Assembly: GCA_002887195.1 (NCBI GenBank)
Contig: PJAB01000058.1
Span: 1 to 50,057, forward strand
From: Chrysochromulina parva
Lineage: Eukaryota; Haptophyta; Prymnesiales; Chrysochromulinaceae
Direction: 5' to 3'
Length of the DNA stretch: 50,057 bases
The position numbers and the translations under genes are program-made. This document shows positions 1 to 9,839 of the stretch, piece after piece; the first letter of the stretch is position 1; each line of letters begins with the position of its first letter. The notes below the pieces were generated by a model. It was not told the DNA's origin and searched no databases. It worked only from the letters and a program-made list of their open reading frames with translations.

Positions 1-279
1 CAGCAGTCGTGCACTGCACCTTACAAGGGTTCATCGCCCGGCTGGTTGTGAGAGCCGATAAAGGCCGGAGAGCCGTCTGGAACTATCGAGTCCATGACGT
101 CTACAACGCCACTCACGAGCCGCGTTCGTGCCGCGTCCGCGGGTCCGGTCCGGTCGGGTGCGCGGTGGTCGGCCGCCCGCGTAAGTAAGCTATCGAAGTA
201 AAGTAACGCACACACGCCTATGGCCTAAGGAAGCGCATACACCAAGCGAAGCAGCGTGGCGGTCTGATGTCCCAATCAT
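1..279. other. Left-edge sequence without a supported gene
   Basis: No convincing coding signal. A short minus-strand open frame (21-215) has no recognisable motif. The stretch lies downstream of the minus-strand gene that ends at 280, so part of it is probably that gene's 3' untranslated region. Confidence 0.4.
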
Positions 280-3240
280 TTACGTGGCCACTGGAAAGTA
301 GATGGCACTCGAGCTCACCATGCCAGACGCCTCAGCGTCACGGAAGACATATGCAAAGGCGCCCCCCTCGAGATGGTTGCCCCCTGAAGGTACCCCGGGT
401 AGCTGCTCGTGCGGATTGATCCACGCAAAGGACTCGGCGCCCTGAGCGAGCAGCCTCGCAAAGGTGATCGGCTTAAGCCTCTTACCGGCAAGGAGTGCTC
501 TGACGGCGCTGGCGGGCAGCGGCCGTGGCTTGGCGAAGGTGATGAGGCGCGCCTCGCTCATGAGCTCACTCATCAGCGCCTCGTCGGGTGTGGCCAACGG
601 ATCAAAAAGGGGTTGGTCGCTCACCGCATTGAGCGCTGCGATCTCTCCCGCGGCGTCGAGGTACACGAAGGCACCGGTGAGGGCAACCAGGCACGCGGGA
701 GATGTCATCTCCGAGTCGCGGTACCTGATGAGGGACGCAATCCGATGTCGTCAGAGGTCATCCGAGGTCATCAGAGGTCATCAGTGCCAATCAGCGCACG
801 AATCGTTGTTGACCGCCGAGAGCTTCTCCCAATCAATGCTCGACGGGTACGCAAACGAGAACCAGACTGCATGGGAAGGGATGCCCGCGCGCTCGCGAGC
901 CTCCGCGAGCAACGTGATCTCGTGTGGGGGAGATAGGTCGATGGAGGGCGATTTGAACGCATGGCGGATGGGCGCGAGCAAGGGATGATCTAAATGGAGC
1001 GTGAGCCTCCGCATCTGAGCGACGTCCAAGGACGTAGGGGCACCTGCCCGACGCCCTTGGACTCCCAGACCGCTGAACAATTCCGTAGGCGCACTCAATA
1101 GGTGCAGTGGGGCAAGGGAGCCGGGGAAGTCGGACGCGGACGCCGACTGCGCAAACTGCTTCTGCAACACCCCCCAGTGGCCGCGAGAGTCTACGCGGAT
1201 GTATGCCCGAAGCACGGGCACGTCGAGGTCGTTGTTGACGCGTGCGACGAAATCGACGAGCGGCGTGAGGAGTTCAAGAGTAGACGCGACTGACCTGAGT
1301 GACTCAAGAATCAGATGCTCGGGTACCATCCGACCGGTCAACTCGGCACGGCGCGCCACCCGGTAGCGCACGACGCTCTCCGAGGCGCCCACCTCGAGAA
1401 TCGCAAGCTTGTAGCGCGGGAAGCGCCGGCGCAGGTCGCGGAACACCCTTGTAAACCACGACCCGTCACGGAGCGAGCCGTCGACCCAAACGTTTTGGCT
1501 CGAGCGCATCGCGATCTCCTGCGCGATCTCCTGCAAGAAGGCGCTCTCGCGATGGCACATGTCGCCGGCCTTCGGCGCCGTGTACGGGCGCTCCATGTAG
1601 GCTGCCCACTCGGGCATGAGCTCCTTGAAGTGGTCGGGATCGATGTGCACGATGTCCTCGAGCGGGAAAATTCCATTCTTGGACATCCACGAGATCACGT
1701 ACCCCTTGCCTGCCCCCATCGGTCCACACGTGTACACGACCCAAGGATTCGCCACCGGCGCTGTCCGATTGACCACCGAGTCGATCGCGCGGTCCTGCCA
1801 CTCTTGCCTCTCCTTGGTGTAGTTGGTGTGGTACGAGTAGTCGACACGGGCGCGAATGCCCGCATACGGCCCGTAGAACTCACGATGGAGCACGCCGTAG
1901 TTGTCGTTCGTCGACCTGTGGAAGTTGTACTTATTGGAGATGGTGAAGCTTTGGTTGGCGGCCGAGAGCTGCGAGACGATGCCCCGGAGCAGAGCGACGT
2001 TGCTCACGCCTTTCTCAAACTGGTCGTAGCTCACCATCGCAGCTCGTATGCCCGAGGGCGGCAGCGGCGGCGAGGAAAGTGGTGGCTGGTGGCTGGCGCC
2101 TTCCTTCGTTAGGCTCTCGACCGACGGGCGGAGCTGAGGGGTCAGATCTCGCGTGACGCCCACCACGGCGTCTGCGCCGTGGTGGGCGCCGGTTGGGGTG
2201 GACACCGGCTGCGACACGAGTCTTGACCAGACGCGCGAGATCTCATCCTCGGACAGATCGATCTTGAGCCGGTGAAGCGCGGTCACGAACTGCGGGGAGG
2301 AGGGCAGCCGATCGGGCGCGCAATCAAGGGCCAAGAATCGCAATCAATCGCAATCGATCGCAATCAAGGTACCTCAGGGAAGGAGAGCAGCCCAATCGCA
2401 ATCGATCGCAATCAAGGTACCTCAGGGAAGGAGAGCAGCCCAATCGCAATCGATCGCAATCAAGGTACCTCAGGGAAGGAGAGCAACCCATTGTGGCCCG
2501 CGAGCTGGTGGAACACGCCAGGTATGTCATGACGAAGCACGTCCTGCAGCATCTCGTTCTCGTGCGCGCGCAGCTGCCGAGACGCGAACGGCAGTCAGAT
2601 CAGAGGCGATCGGCACCTATCCGAGGCCGCCGGTGGCACTCAGTGGCAATCACACCTGCCGAAACCCGACGGCCTGGTGCACGGCCGGAACATCGTGGAA
2701 GAGCCGGTACGCGACGAGAAAGTTGGAGCTCCAGAATTGATCCCAAGCGCCCCTGGACACCACTCCGACAAGGAAGCCGAAGAGCAACGCCACTTCCCAG
2801 CGCAGCGCCAGGTCCCAGCCGTGGATCGGATGCCAAAGCAACAAGCTACAGAGGAGACCAAAGGCGAAGCCCACACACAGCATAATGCCCGTGCTCGAAG
2901 CGACGGCGGAGAGTTTTGTGAAGCCGGCCTCAGACAGGCGTCCAGGGATGCTCTTCGCACGCATGAGTCCTCGAGGAATCCTCACGCTCTCATCCGTGGA
3001 GGAGGTCTCAAGCAGCGGCAGCTGAACGGGGCGGTTGAGGCTGCTGGACGTCGCGTCCGATCCGGATCCCTCTCGGCTCTCCAGATCTTCATACCCGAAG
3101 TCGGGTGTGGTCTTGAAAGACGCGAGCTTCTCCATTCGCGAGCTTCTCTTGCCCTCGAAGACCTCGTGCGACTTGCGACGCACGCCGGCGGCCGCCGCGC
3201 TCAGCGAGGACCGAATTGTGAAGTGCCCACAATCGTTCAT
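280..3240 (-). CDS. Membrane-anchored EF-hand-like / zeta-fold P-loop kinase fusion
   Basis: Four exons fit in frame: 3240-2656, 2573-2469, 2289-800 and 724-280, giving about 874 residues. Residues 118-137 and 148-163 look like two membrane segments. The exon 2/3 junction (about residues 218-250) encodes an EF-hand-like loop and helix (NGLLSFPE then FVTALHRL), with a poor calcium loop. Around residue 420 a Walker A (GPMGAGKG), the following IDPDHFKELMP and a downstream VWVDGSLRDG match the zeta-toxin/UMP-sugar kinase fold found in many protist proteins. The last 280 residues are unassigned. Nothing suggests a toxin-antitoxin pair: no partner gene is present and the enzyme is buried in a large eukaryotic protein, so a signalling or metabolite kinase is as likely. 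The start is the first ATG of the frame. It shares a 246 bp upstream region with the MFS gene. Confidence 0.75.
725..799 (-). repeat. Introner-like intron 3 of the zeta-fold kinase gene (75 bp)
   Basis: On the minus strand it starts GTGCGCTGATTGGC, contains four TGATGACCTC-like decamers, and ends ATTGCGTCCCTCATCAG followed by GTACCG. Phase 2; removing it joins the frames exactly. The flanking repeat is weak here (GTGCGCTG against GTACCGCG). Confidence 0.75.
2290..2468 (-). repeat. Intron 2 of the zeta-fold kinase gene, with 48-bp tandem array over the 5' splice site
   Basis: A 48-bp unit is present three times (phased at 2365, 2413, 2461 on the plus strand). Each unit repeats the last 20 nt of the exon plus GTACCTTGATTGCGATC, so the donor exists at 2468, 2420 and 2372. 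Only the first donor is productive because TGA follows in frame. The intron's last 20 nt (2290-2309) match the exon end at 15 of 20 positions. Confidence 0.75.
2574..2655 (-). repeat. Introner-like intron 1 of the zeta-fold kinase gene (82 bp)
   Basis: Starts GTGTGATTGCCACTGAGTGCC on the minus strand and ends CGCGTCTCGGCAG. The upstream exon ends CGGGTTTCGGCAG, an 11/13 match, so the intron end echoes the exon end. Phase 0. Confidence 0.75.
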
Positions 3241-3486
3241 GTTTGACCATTTTGACGAAACCCAAGTGAAGCGCCTAGGTCAACTTCACGTTCGCGAGCT
3301 CAATCTCCCTAAGTGATGAAAAGTCCCAAATTTAGCAAGTCTTTTTCGGCCGTCGCATATGGAGCAAAGGCACGCACGCGTGAGCGCAGCGCGCGCTGAG
3401 CGCGTGCACTTACTCGCCCACCCCTGTACGAGGTATAGTTAGAGGAGGAGTGTTGGAGGAGTGTCCTGGGGACCCCTTTACTCGGC
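3241..3486. promoter_or_regulatory. Divergent intergenic region between kinase fusion and MFS gene
   Basis: The two genes are transcribed away from each other from this 246 bp gap, so it must hold both promoters. I see no TATA box or repeated operator. Confidence 0.4.
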
Positions 3487-5973
3487 ATGGTCGCACTGCA
3501 CGTAGTGCTCGGCATGCTGGCGATCAACCTCACCAACCTCGTCGGCAATAGCCTCTACTCCATCATGGACGCATTCTTCCCGCAGCAGGCAGAGGCGAAG
3601 CTTCTGTCGCCTGAGGCCATCGGCGCCATCTTCGCAGCCTTTCCGGCGGTCGTATTCCTGACTGCGCCATCCGCGTCGCGCCTGATGGATCGCATCGGCA
3701 CGAGGACAACATTCTTGGTTGGGTGCTTTGCCATTTCGATTGGCACGCTCAGCTTCTCTGCAGCGCTCATCCTGCCAGACGGTGCACCCTTTGCGGCCTG
3801 GTGCATGGTGATGCGGCTACTTCAAGGCGCTGGCGGAGCCCTTGAGGAGGCTTCTGCGTACGTGCTGATCGCCTCGCTCGCCGGGAGCAACGTCACCTTC
3901 TACCTCGGGCTGACGGAACTCTCGACGGGGCTCGGCTATATGCTCGGTCCACCCATCGGAGCAATCCTGTACATGGCGGGCGGCTTCCCAGCGCCCTTCA
4001 TCAGTGCCGCTTGCGCGCTGCTCCTTGCCTCGTACGCCGCGTTCGCTTGCTTCCGCCTGAGCTCCTCCGTGCCGAAGGACGTGGCGTCTGTGGAAATGAT
4101 GCCCGTGCCGCAGCTCGAGGACGACACGGAGGGGATGCGTGGCGAGGGGCGGGGCGATGCGCCGCTGCCGCAGTCCATCGACGCCGGGCGGGCGCACGCG
4201 CGCGCGCTGCTCACTATGACTGAGCATGCTCTTCCAGAGAGTGCTCCAGAGGGTGCGCGCCCGGCCGGCGCCTCGGCCGCTGAAACCGTTACTGAAACCG
4301 AGAGGAGGGCCACGAGCTCGACGATCTACCGGCTGATCTCCCACCCCGAGATCTGGCCGATCGCCCTCGCCGCCGCCGCCGCAAACTCGGACTACGCGTT
4401 CCTCGAGCCGACGCTGGGCGATCATGCGCTGGCGAACGGCCAGGCGGCGGACGCCGACGGGGTGGGCTTGCAGTGCCCTACCTGCCATCTGAGTGCCACT
4501 GATGACCTCTGAGTGCGGCTGACTGCACGATTGCGAATCTGAGTGCCTATGATTGCCTCCCTCATCAAGTGGGCTTGCTCTTTGGGATCTCATCCTTGAT
4601 TGCGAATCTGAGTGCTTATGATTGCCTCCCTCATCAGGTGGGCTTGCTCTTTGGGATCTCATCCTTGGCGTACACTCTCTCGTGCCCGCTCGCGGGCATG
4701 TGCTCGCATCGCATTGGCACAAGACGCACGATCCTCATCGGGCTGTGCATGCAAGCGCTCGCGTTCATCGCCCTGGTGCTCAGCAGTCGTGTCGCCGACG
4801 TGCGAGCTGGACCAGGCAAGGCTGGGCGCCTGTACGGCGACGCTCTGGAGCTCAGCAGTCGAATGGCGGACGCGCCGGGTGACGTCTACGGCGACGCTGC
4901 ACTAGTGGGGCATCATCTTGGCAATCTCGGCCACCACATTCACCCTTCGCCACCGGCACCGATGCCACTCCACCAGCCGCACTCTCCGCCACCAATGCTG
5001 CCGATGCTGCCGCCTTTGGACTCGACCCCATTCAACGCGACCGCCGCAGAGCACCACCACCGCCACGTGCCCAACCGCAGCACCATCGCCCACCACGGCG
5101 CGGCGGGCCTCACGACGGGACCTCCTCTGCCCCCGTGCATGCATCACTCGGCCGCCCGTTGCCGCCGAGCAGCGATCCACGGCTACCATCGCGACCATCG
5201 GCACCCACTCGCCGGCCTTCTCGCGGAGAGCGTGCTCGACTATATGGTTCACACCAAACTCGACGACGACCTCGTCCCCTCACCAAATCGAACGACAGCT
5301 GAGTACACAGACGCAGCCTCGAATAGCAGTGGTGACGACTTTGGCGGAGCCGCCGGCGGCGACCCCAGCGACGGCCGCGGCACACGCAGCGGCCGCGAAC
5401 CTAAGATGATCAGCTTCGTCAGCTTTTGGCTCTTGCGAAGCGCCCTCATCCTCTTCGGGTTGGGTGAAGGTGATTGCCCGCTGAATGCCATGTGCTTGCC
5501 CTATGATTGAAATTGGATTGCCCGGTGATTGTGCATTGATGGTCTCTGGGTATCTCTGATCGTCTGTGGGATGCCCTGGCGATCGTCGGCTCGGGTGTGA
5601 AGGCTTTGCAATGACTCCGGTCATGGAGGATATCATCAACACGAGCAGCCGCATCACCGCTCCTGAGGAGCACGTAGGCGCCGTCCCGAGCATCTCACAC
5701 ATCCGAGGCGAGGCGAGTGCGAGCGACCCAGATGCCCAGTCGCCCGAGATGCGCGCCATCGGGGGTATCGTCACCTCCGCCTTTGCCCTCGGCCAAATCC
5801 TCGGCCCGCTGCTCGGCACGACGCTCACGAGCCATCTCGGCTTCGAGATGGCGAGCACGGTAATGGCGGGCGCGCTGTGCTTCCTCGTGCCACTCCTTGG
5901 CTGGCGGAGCAGTTGGTCGTGCGACCGGCCGCCAGGGACCCCCAAAACCTTGAAATACGGGGACCATTCATAA
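3487..5973 (+). CDS. Major facilitator superfamily transporter, SLC18-like
   Basis: Exons 3487-4461, 4638-5469 and 5603-5973 join in frame to about 725 residues. Exon 1 holds the first six membrane segments with the loop motif DRIGTRTTF and the MFS helix 4-5 pattern LLQGAGGALEEASAY...GLGYMLGPPIGA, closest to vesicular amine/SLC18B1-type carriers. Exon 2 resumes with VGLLFGISSLAYTLSCPLAG and the pseudo-symmetric motif HRIGTRRTILIG, then has an unusual loop of about 230 residues rich in His and Pro. The last helices are in exon 3 (GLGEGFAMTPVMED, IGGIVTSAFALGQILGPLLG). The substrate cannot be told. A diverged internal duplication (SSRVAD...GRLYGDA / SSRMAD...DVYGDA) opens the loop. The gene is longer than the usual 400-500 residues of the family. 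Confidence 0.85.
4462..4637 (+). repeat. Introner-like intron 1 of the MFS gene with perfect 10-bp flanking repeat
   Basis: GTGGGCTTGC occurs at the intron start (4462-4471) and directly after the acceptor (4638-4647), a perfect 10-bp duplication that supplies the GT donor. The intron ends ATTGCCTCCCTCATCAG. It also contains the first copy of a 69-bp tandem duplication. Phase 0. Confidence 0.9.
4529..4666 (+). repeat. 69-bp tandem duplication across the 3' splice site
   Basis: Units 4529-4597 and 4598-4666 are 67/69 identical and carry the intron end plus the first 30 bp of exon 2. The upstream copy reads CATCAAGTGGG, so its acceptor AG is lost. The downstream copy reads CATCAGGTGGG and is the working site. 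Confidence 0.9.
5470..5602 (+). repeat. Introner-like intron 2 of the MFS gene (133 bp)
   Basis: Starts GTGATTGCCCGCTGAATGCC and ends GGGTGTGAAG. The exon before it ends GGGTGAAG, so GTGAAGG is repeated on both sides. Splicing restores the reading GEGFAMTP. Phase 1. Confidence 0.8.
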
Positions 5974-6139
5974 ATTCTTGGGGCCCGCTCGCTTCAAACT
6001 GTATCATCATCGTAACAGTCATCACTCTTCACTCATCATCCGAAACGTTAATTACAAAGAAAACGTTCGGCACCAGTCCGTCGCACCAGTCGAGTTAGTC
6101 GGTTAGAAAACTCTGTCGACCCTTTCGAGTTTTTACTTG

Positions 6140-8423
6140 TCAAGAGATGACGCACAGTCCATCGAGCAGGCCGTCGAACAGACCGCCACCATCCCTACTT
6201 AGGGCACTCTTGCCATCCGCCCCGAGGGCTGCGAGCCTGCGCAGCTCCTCCAGCGTGCGCGTCTCGTGCCGCAGCTGGCAGGCCCGCCGCGCCATATACT
6301 TTGCATTCGCGCCATTCGTATCTCCAAGCTCGAGATCGTCGGCCGCCCGTTTGACCGCCGCCTCGGCCGCCGCGAGCAGCCGTGCGAGCGGTTTCGGCTT
6401 CTGCGGCTGCACGGGACAGCGGAGCCGTTGGAGGTCTTCGCCGTACGTGCAGGAGAACCAAGTCTCCCAACCGCAGCTGTGAGCGGGCGAGAGCGTCACA
6501 ATCATCGAGAGGAGCGCCGAGCCGTCGAAACATCCCTTTGTGTACTCGATGAACTCGGTGCCCGCCGCCTTCGTGTTGACGAGCGGCAGGCCCTTGTAGT
6601 GCTGCTCGGTCGCCTGCACCACGGCGGTACGCAGCTGCGAAGGCTCGTAGTGGAAGACGCACACTCCATCAGGGCGGATCAGAGGTCATCGGCGGTAATC
6701 AGAGGCCATCGGCGGCCAGCCGAGGCAATCCGAGGCAATCCGAGGCAATCCGAGGCAGTCTGCGGCCATCAGCGGCCATCGGTGGCTATCACCTGCGAGA
6801 GCTCATAGTTGATGACGAGCCCCTGGCCTGCTATCGTGGGCTCGACACCTGATGAGCGATGCACTCAGCGGCACTCAGTAGCACTCGGTGGCAAGCCAAA
6901 GTGACAAGCATTCAGCGGCCCTCATCAGCGGCCATCATCAGTGGCCGTCATCAGTGGCCGTCACCCTTCTCATGGTCCCACATCGCTAGCAGCGTCGACT
7001 GCACGGAGCGTGGCCTCTCCGCCCCAGCCATGTCGATCACGTCCAATCTCGTCGTGAGAACGCGTGCACTCGACCTCTCGAGCTGACGAAGCGTGAGGAT
7101 GATGGCGCAGTGTGAGCGGCTCGAGCCGGCGTGCCCATCACTTGCCTCATTCATGCGCGTCGCGCGCGCGTGACGCGTCTTGCGCACACGAGCCATCAGA
7201 TCCAGGCACGCTTGCTCGCTGTCGAGCTCGAGGGTTGTGAACCCCAACGGCCGATGGTCGGCCCCAATGAGACACGTGGCGCCCTCGTCGAGCAAGTCGA
7301 GGCAGCTGCGGGGAGAGGGGGGCGGGCGCCGTGGTGAGCACTTGCATGCGCTCCCTCAGCGAGCCAATCGAGGCAGCTGCTCGTGTGGAACTCGAGCACC
7401 GAGCAGATTGCAATCAGAGCTCATCAGAGCTCATCAGAGCCCATCAGAGGCCCTCAGAGGCCCTCAGAGGCCCTCAGACCTGCTCATGTAGAATTCGAGG
7501 GCCGAGCAGCTGAGCACGGACGAGATCCGACCCGCGCGCGCCCGCATCGTGTCCAGTATGCTCGCGACGGCGCGCGGCAGGATGCCCGACTGCTCGTGTC
7601 GAAGACTCGTCCACGACGGTTCGGGTCCGAAGATCGTGTGAGTCTTGCCCGTGCCCGTCTGGCCGTACGCAAAGAGCAGAGCGTTGTAGCCCTCGCCGCC
7701 GTTCAAGCCGTCCGCGCATACCGCCTGCACGAGCTCCGCCGCCGCCGCCTCGTGTACCTCCGCCTGGCGAGATTCCGGTCCGAGGATCGCCTGTGCGAAC
7801 GTGTACTCGGTCGTGCGCGCGTGCGCCGCGCGTGCGCCGCCGTAGTCGACGCCCATCTCGTCCTCAAGCACAATCTTGCCGTTCCCGTACGACGCGAGCC
7901 GCTTTGACACCGGCTCGCCCTCATTCGAGTGGCCTCCGCTGCTAGCCAGAGGCCGGATGCGCACCACGACTTTGGGCTTGCGCAACGGCACCTCGCGCCG
8001 GATGGGCGTCTTGGCAATGTTCGGGTTGATGGCACGCTCGTGCTCTTCGCGGGCCGCCTTTTGCGCCGCGAGCGCCGCCAGCCGCGCCGCGCCCGCCGCC
8101 TCTTTTGCTGCGATCGCCTGCTTCCGCCCTGCCGTCATCGCACGACCAACTGCGGCGGCGCCGACATCCGACACCTCGGCGCCACTGGCCGCCGGCACGG
8201 CCGAGGCTGCCTCGGCGTTTGCCTTCTCCTTCACGACGCTGGCCGCCTTGCGGCGAAACAAATCCGCTGCCCTCGTCATGTAAGCCGCCGACAGAGGAGT
8301 GGTGTCAGTTAGAGCAGTAGCAGCCGTCCCTTTGCCTCCAGCAACTTTGGAAGGCGTCCTGTGAGTCTTGTTTTTCGTGGTGGGGATGAATACCACGGGT
8401 GGGTTGGCTTCGATCAATACCAT
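6140..8423 (-). CDS. Kinesin-like motor protein
   Basis: Exons 8423-7480, 7305-6965, 6848-6793 and 6634-6140 join to about 611 residues. An Ala/Lys-rich N-terminal stretch of about 150 residues precedes a kinesin motor: KPKVVVRIRPL, the P-loop FAYGQTGTGKTHTIFG, the switch I region NEASDGHAGSSRSH, switch II VIDMAGAERP, then PTIAGQGLVINYELSQ and a divergent last helix region. Switch I has five extra residues (DGHAG) between NEAS and SSRSH, and the alpha4 region lacks the usual HIPYR...LT motif. The protein ends about 90 residues after the motor without a long coiled coil, so it is motor-rich. ATP and microtubule binding are likely from the P-loop and family; cargo and direction are unknown. It is divergent with the complex I subunit gene, sharing a 228 bp gap. 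Confidence 0.8.
6635..6792 (-). repeat. Introner-like intron 3 of the kinesin gene (158 bp)
   Basis: The body is GGATTGCCTC-type decamers on the minus strand. The exon ends CTATGAGCTCTCGCAG and the intron ends CTACGAGCCTTCGCAG, matching at 13 of 16 bases. Phase 0. Confidence 0.8.
6849..6964 (-). repeat. Introner-like intron 2 of the kinesin gene (116 bp)
   Basis: Minus-strand body of TGATGGCCGC and TGAGTGCC-like units, ending GCATCGCTCATCAG then GTGTCGAG. The donor reads GTGACGGC (5/8 match with the exon start). Phase 1. Confidence 0.75.
7306..7479 (-). repeat. Intron 1 of the kinesin gene carrying a copy of the coding junction
   Basis: After CTGAGGGCCT-type decamers the intron holds a 54-nt segment (7353-7406). 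Its first half matches the upstream exon end (7480-7509) at 25/30 and its second half matches the downstream exon start (7282-7305) at 20/24. A further 47 bp ending CCTCTCCCCGCAG leads to the true acceptor. Splicing 7480 to 7305 gives the kinesin-like reading ALEFYMSSCLDLLDEGA. Confidence 0.75.
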
Positions 8424-8651
8424 CGCGGCTTCGATCAGGACCGCTGCGCTCTGGCAGCGCCGCTATGGATAGGAGCACATAGGAATCCTAGATTGGGGTT
8501 CGAAATGGATCACGCCGACTTTCTTTCCCACATCCTCCCATACACTCACTTGAATCGAGAGTCTCACCCTGAAAACGAGCGTTCGGCGTTTGTGAACACT
8601 GTCCCGAATATTCACAGCCCATTCACACTCCAGCTGAAAGCCCTTTCTCCC
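8424..8651. promoter_or_regulatory. Divergent region between kinesin and NDUFA12-like genes
   Basis: A 228 bp head-to-head spacer. A plus-strand frame runs through it from a GTG, but it has no motif and is probably 5' untranslated. No clear promoter element seen. Confidence 0.35.
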
Positions 8652-9839
8652 ATGTCCAACCCTTGGGTCGATTCGCTGATCCGCGTCGGCACGCGCTTGG
8701 TGTCGGCGTTGAAGGCGGGCCCGCCGAAGAATGTCTTCAACCCTGAATACCTCACTGGGAACAACTTCCTCAAGCGCTTCAACGAGGTCAAGCGCGCCGA
8801 GGGCTTTGGCGCCGCGTACAACAAGACAAGGATGGAAAGCACGCTTCGCAAGGGCTCGTTCGTTGGCAAGGACTACAACGGCAACATGTACTACGAGGAC
8901 AAGAACGCGCCGTACGGGCGCACGCGCTGGGTCGAGTACCCCACGCCCAAGGGCATCTGGGCCATCGAGCAGAACTACGATGCGAGCATGGTGCGCGCAA
9001 CCAGTGGCCCACGCGGAGCTGCCTGAAGGCACAGCTTGCCCGGGCGTGGCACGAGACTGAGCGTGTCTCGTGCGCCGCACGATCCCACGCAGGTGAGCCC
9101 GGAGTGGCACGGCTGGCTGCACTACACGCACGACAAGCCGGGCAACGTGCTGGTGCGCTCGCGCTGCCCGCCCCTCCATTATGGTGTCGTGCTTCAGCGC
9201 GCACCGTGCGCCCGTCGCCGACCCGCCAACCCCGCCCGATCGTCGGTCCCGAAACGCGCCGGTGCTCCTCCCCCCCTCCGCCCCTCTCTCCGCAGGCGGC
9301 CGAGCACGAGAAGCCCTTCAAGATGGCCTTGCCCATCAACCAGAGCATGCAGCGGCCCGAATTTGGTCGCGAGTCCGAATTCCATCAGCCGCCGGGCACG
9401 ATGGCCGCGCGGATCGTGCGTGGCAAGGTTGGGCCCAAGTACGAGTCTTGGAGCGGCTCCGTCCAGACCACTAACCCCGCGCTGCGCAACTGTGAGTGTC
9501 AGACACCGCCGCGAGGCAGCAGCCTTCCCCCCTTCCCCCCAACCCCCTTTCCCCCAAACCCCCAAACCCCCTCCTCTTTGGCCCCGCGCCCGCGCCCGCG
9601 CCCGCTCCGGCTGCTGGCGCTCCCGCGCCGGCCACCTACTGCCGCAAGGTGCTGCCTCCTGGCGCGGGCGGATTGTACCCGGCGTTCATGGCGCACCGTA
9701 CTATGCACCCATCACGACAACCTCGCTGTTTGGAAAGCTGTGCCCTGCGCTGACGCCACGTGCTCAACCCCGCCCGTCGCGCAGACTCCGACAACGAGAA
9801 AACGCTTCACATCCCGTAGAAAGGCCTGCTAGCGTGTGA
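8652..9839 (+). CDS. NDUFA12: NADH dehydrogenase (complex I) subunit, NDUFA12/B17.2 type
   Basis: Exons 8652-8990, 9093-9152, 9296-9491 and 9649-9839 join in frame to about 261 residues. The core carries the family signature: GSFVGKDYNGNMYYEDKN, YGRTRWVEYP, and after the first intron VSPEWHGWLHYTHDKP. This accessory subunit sits at the Q-module junction of mitochondrial respiratory complex I. Family members are usually near 145-160 residues, so about 100 C-terminal residues are extra. Part of the extra stretch (GRIVPGVHGAPYYAPITTTSLFGK) looks like ordinary protein. The rest is basic and may reflect a wrong last acceptor. Introns 2 and 3 are C-rich and lack the TGATTGCC repeats. The start at MSNPWVDSL is the natural ATG; frames upstream lack motifs. 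Confidence 0.88.

Noticed and set aside
409..988. Plus-strand frames of about 175 codons over the last exon of the zeta-fold gene
   Set aside because: They are shadows of high-GC coding sequence on the minus strand, and they read through the repeat intron.
280..3240. Toxin-antitoxin module
   Set aside because: Only a zeta-like fold is seen. No antitoxin gene is adjacent, and the domain is part of a large intron-containing membrane protein.
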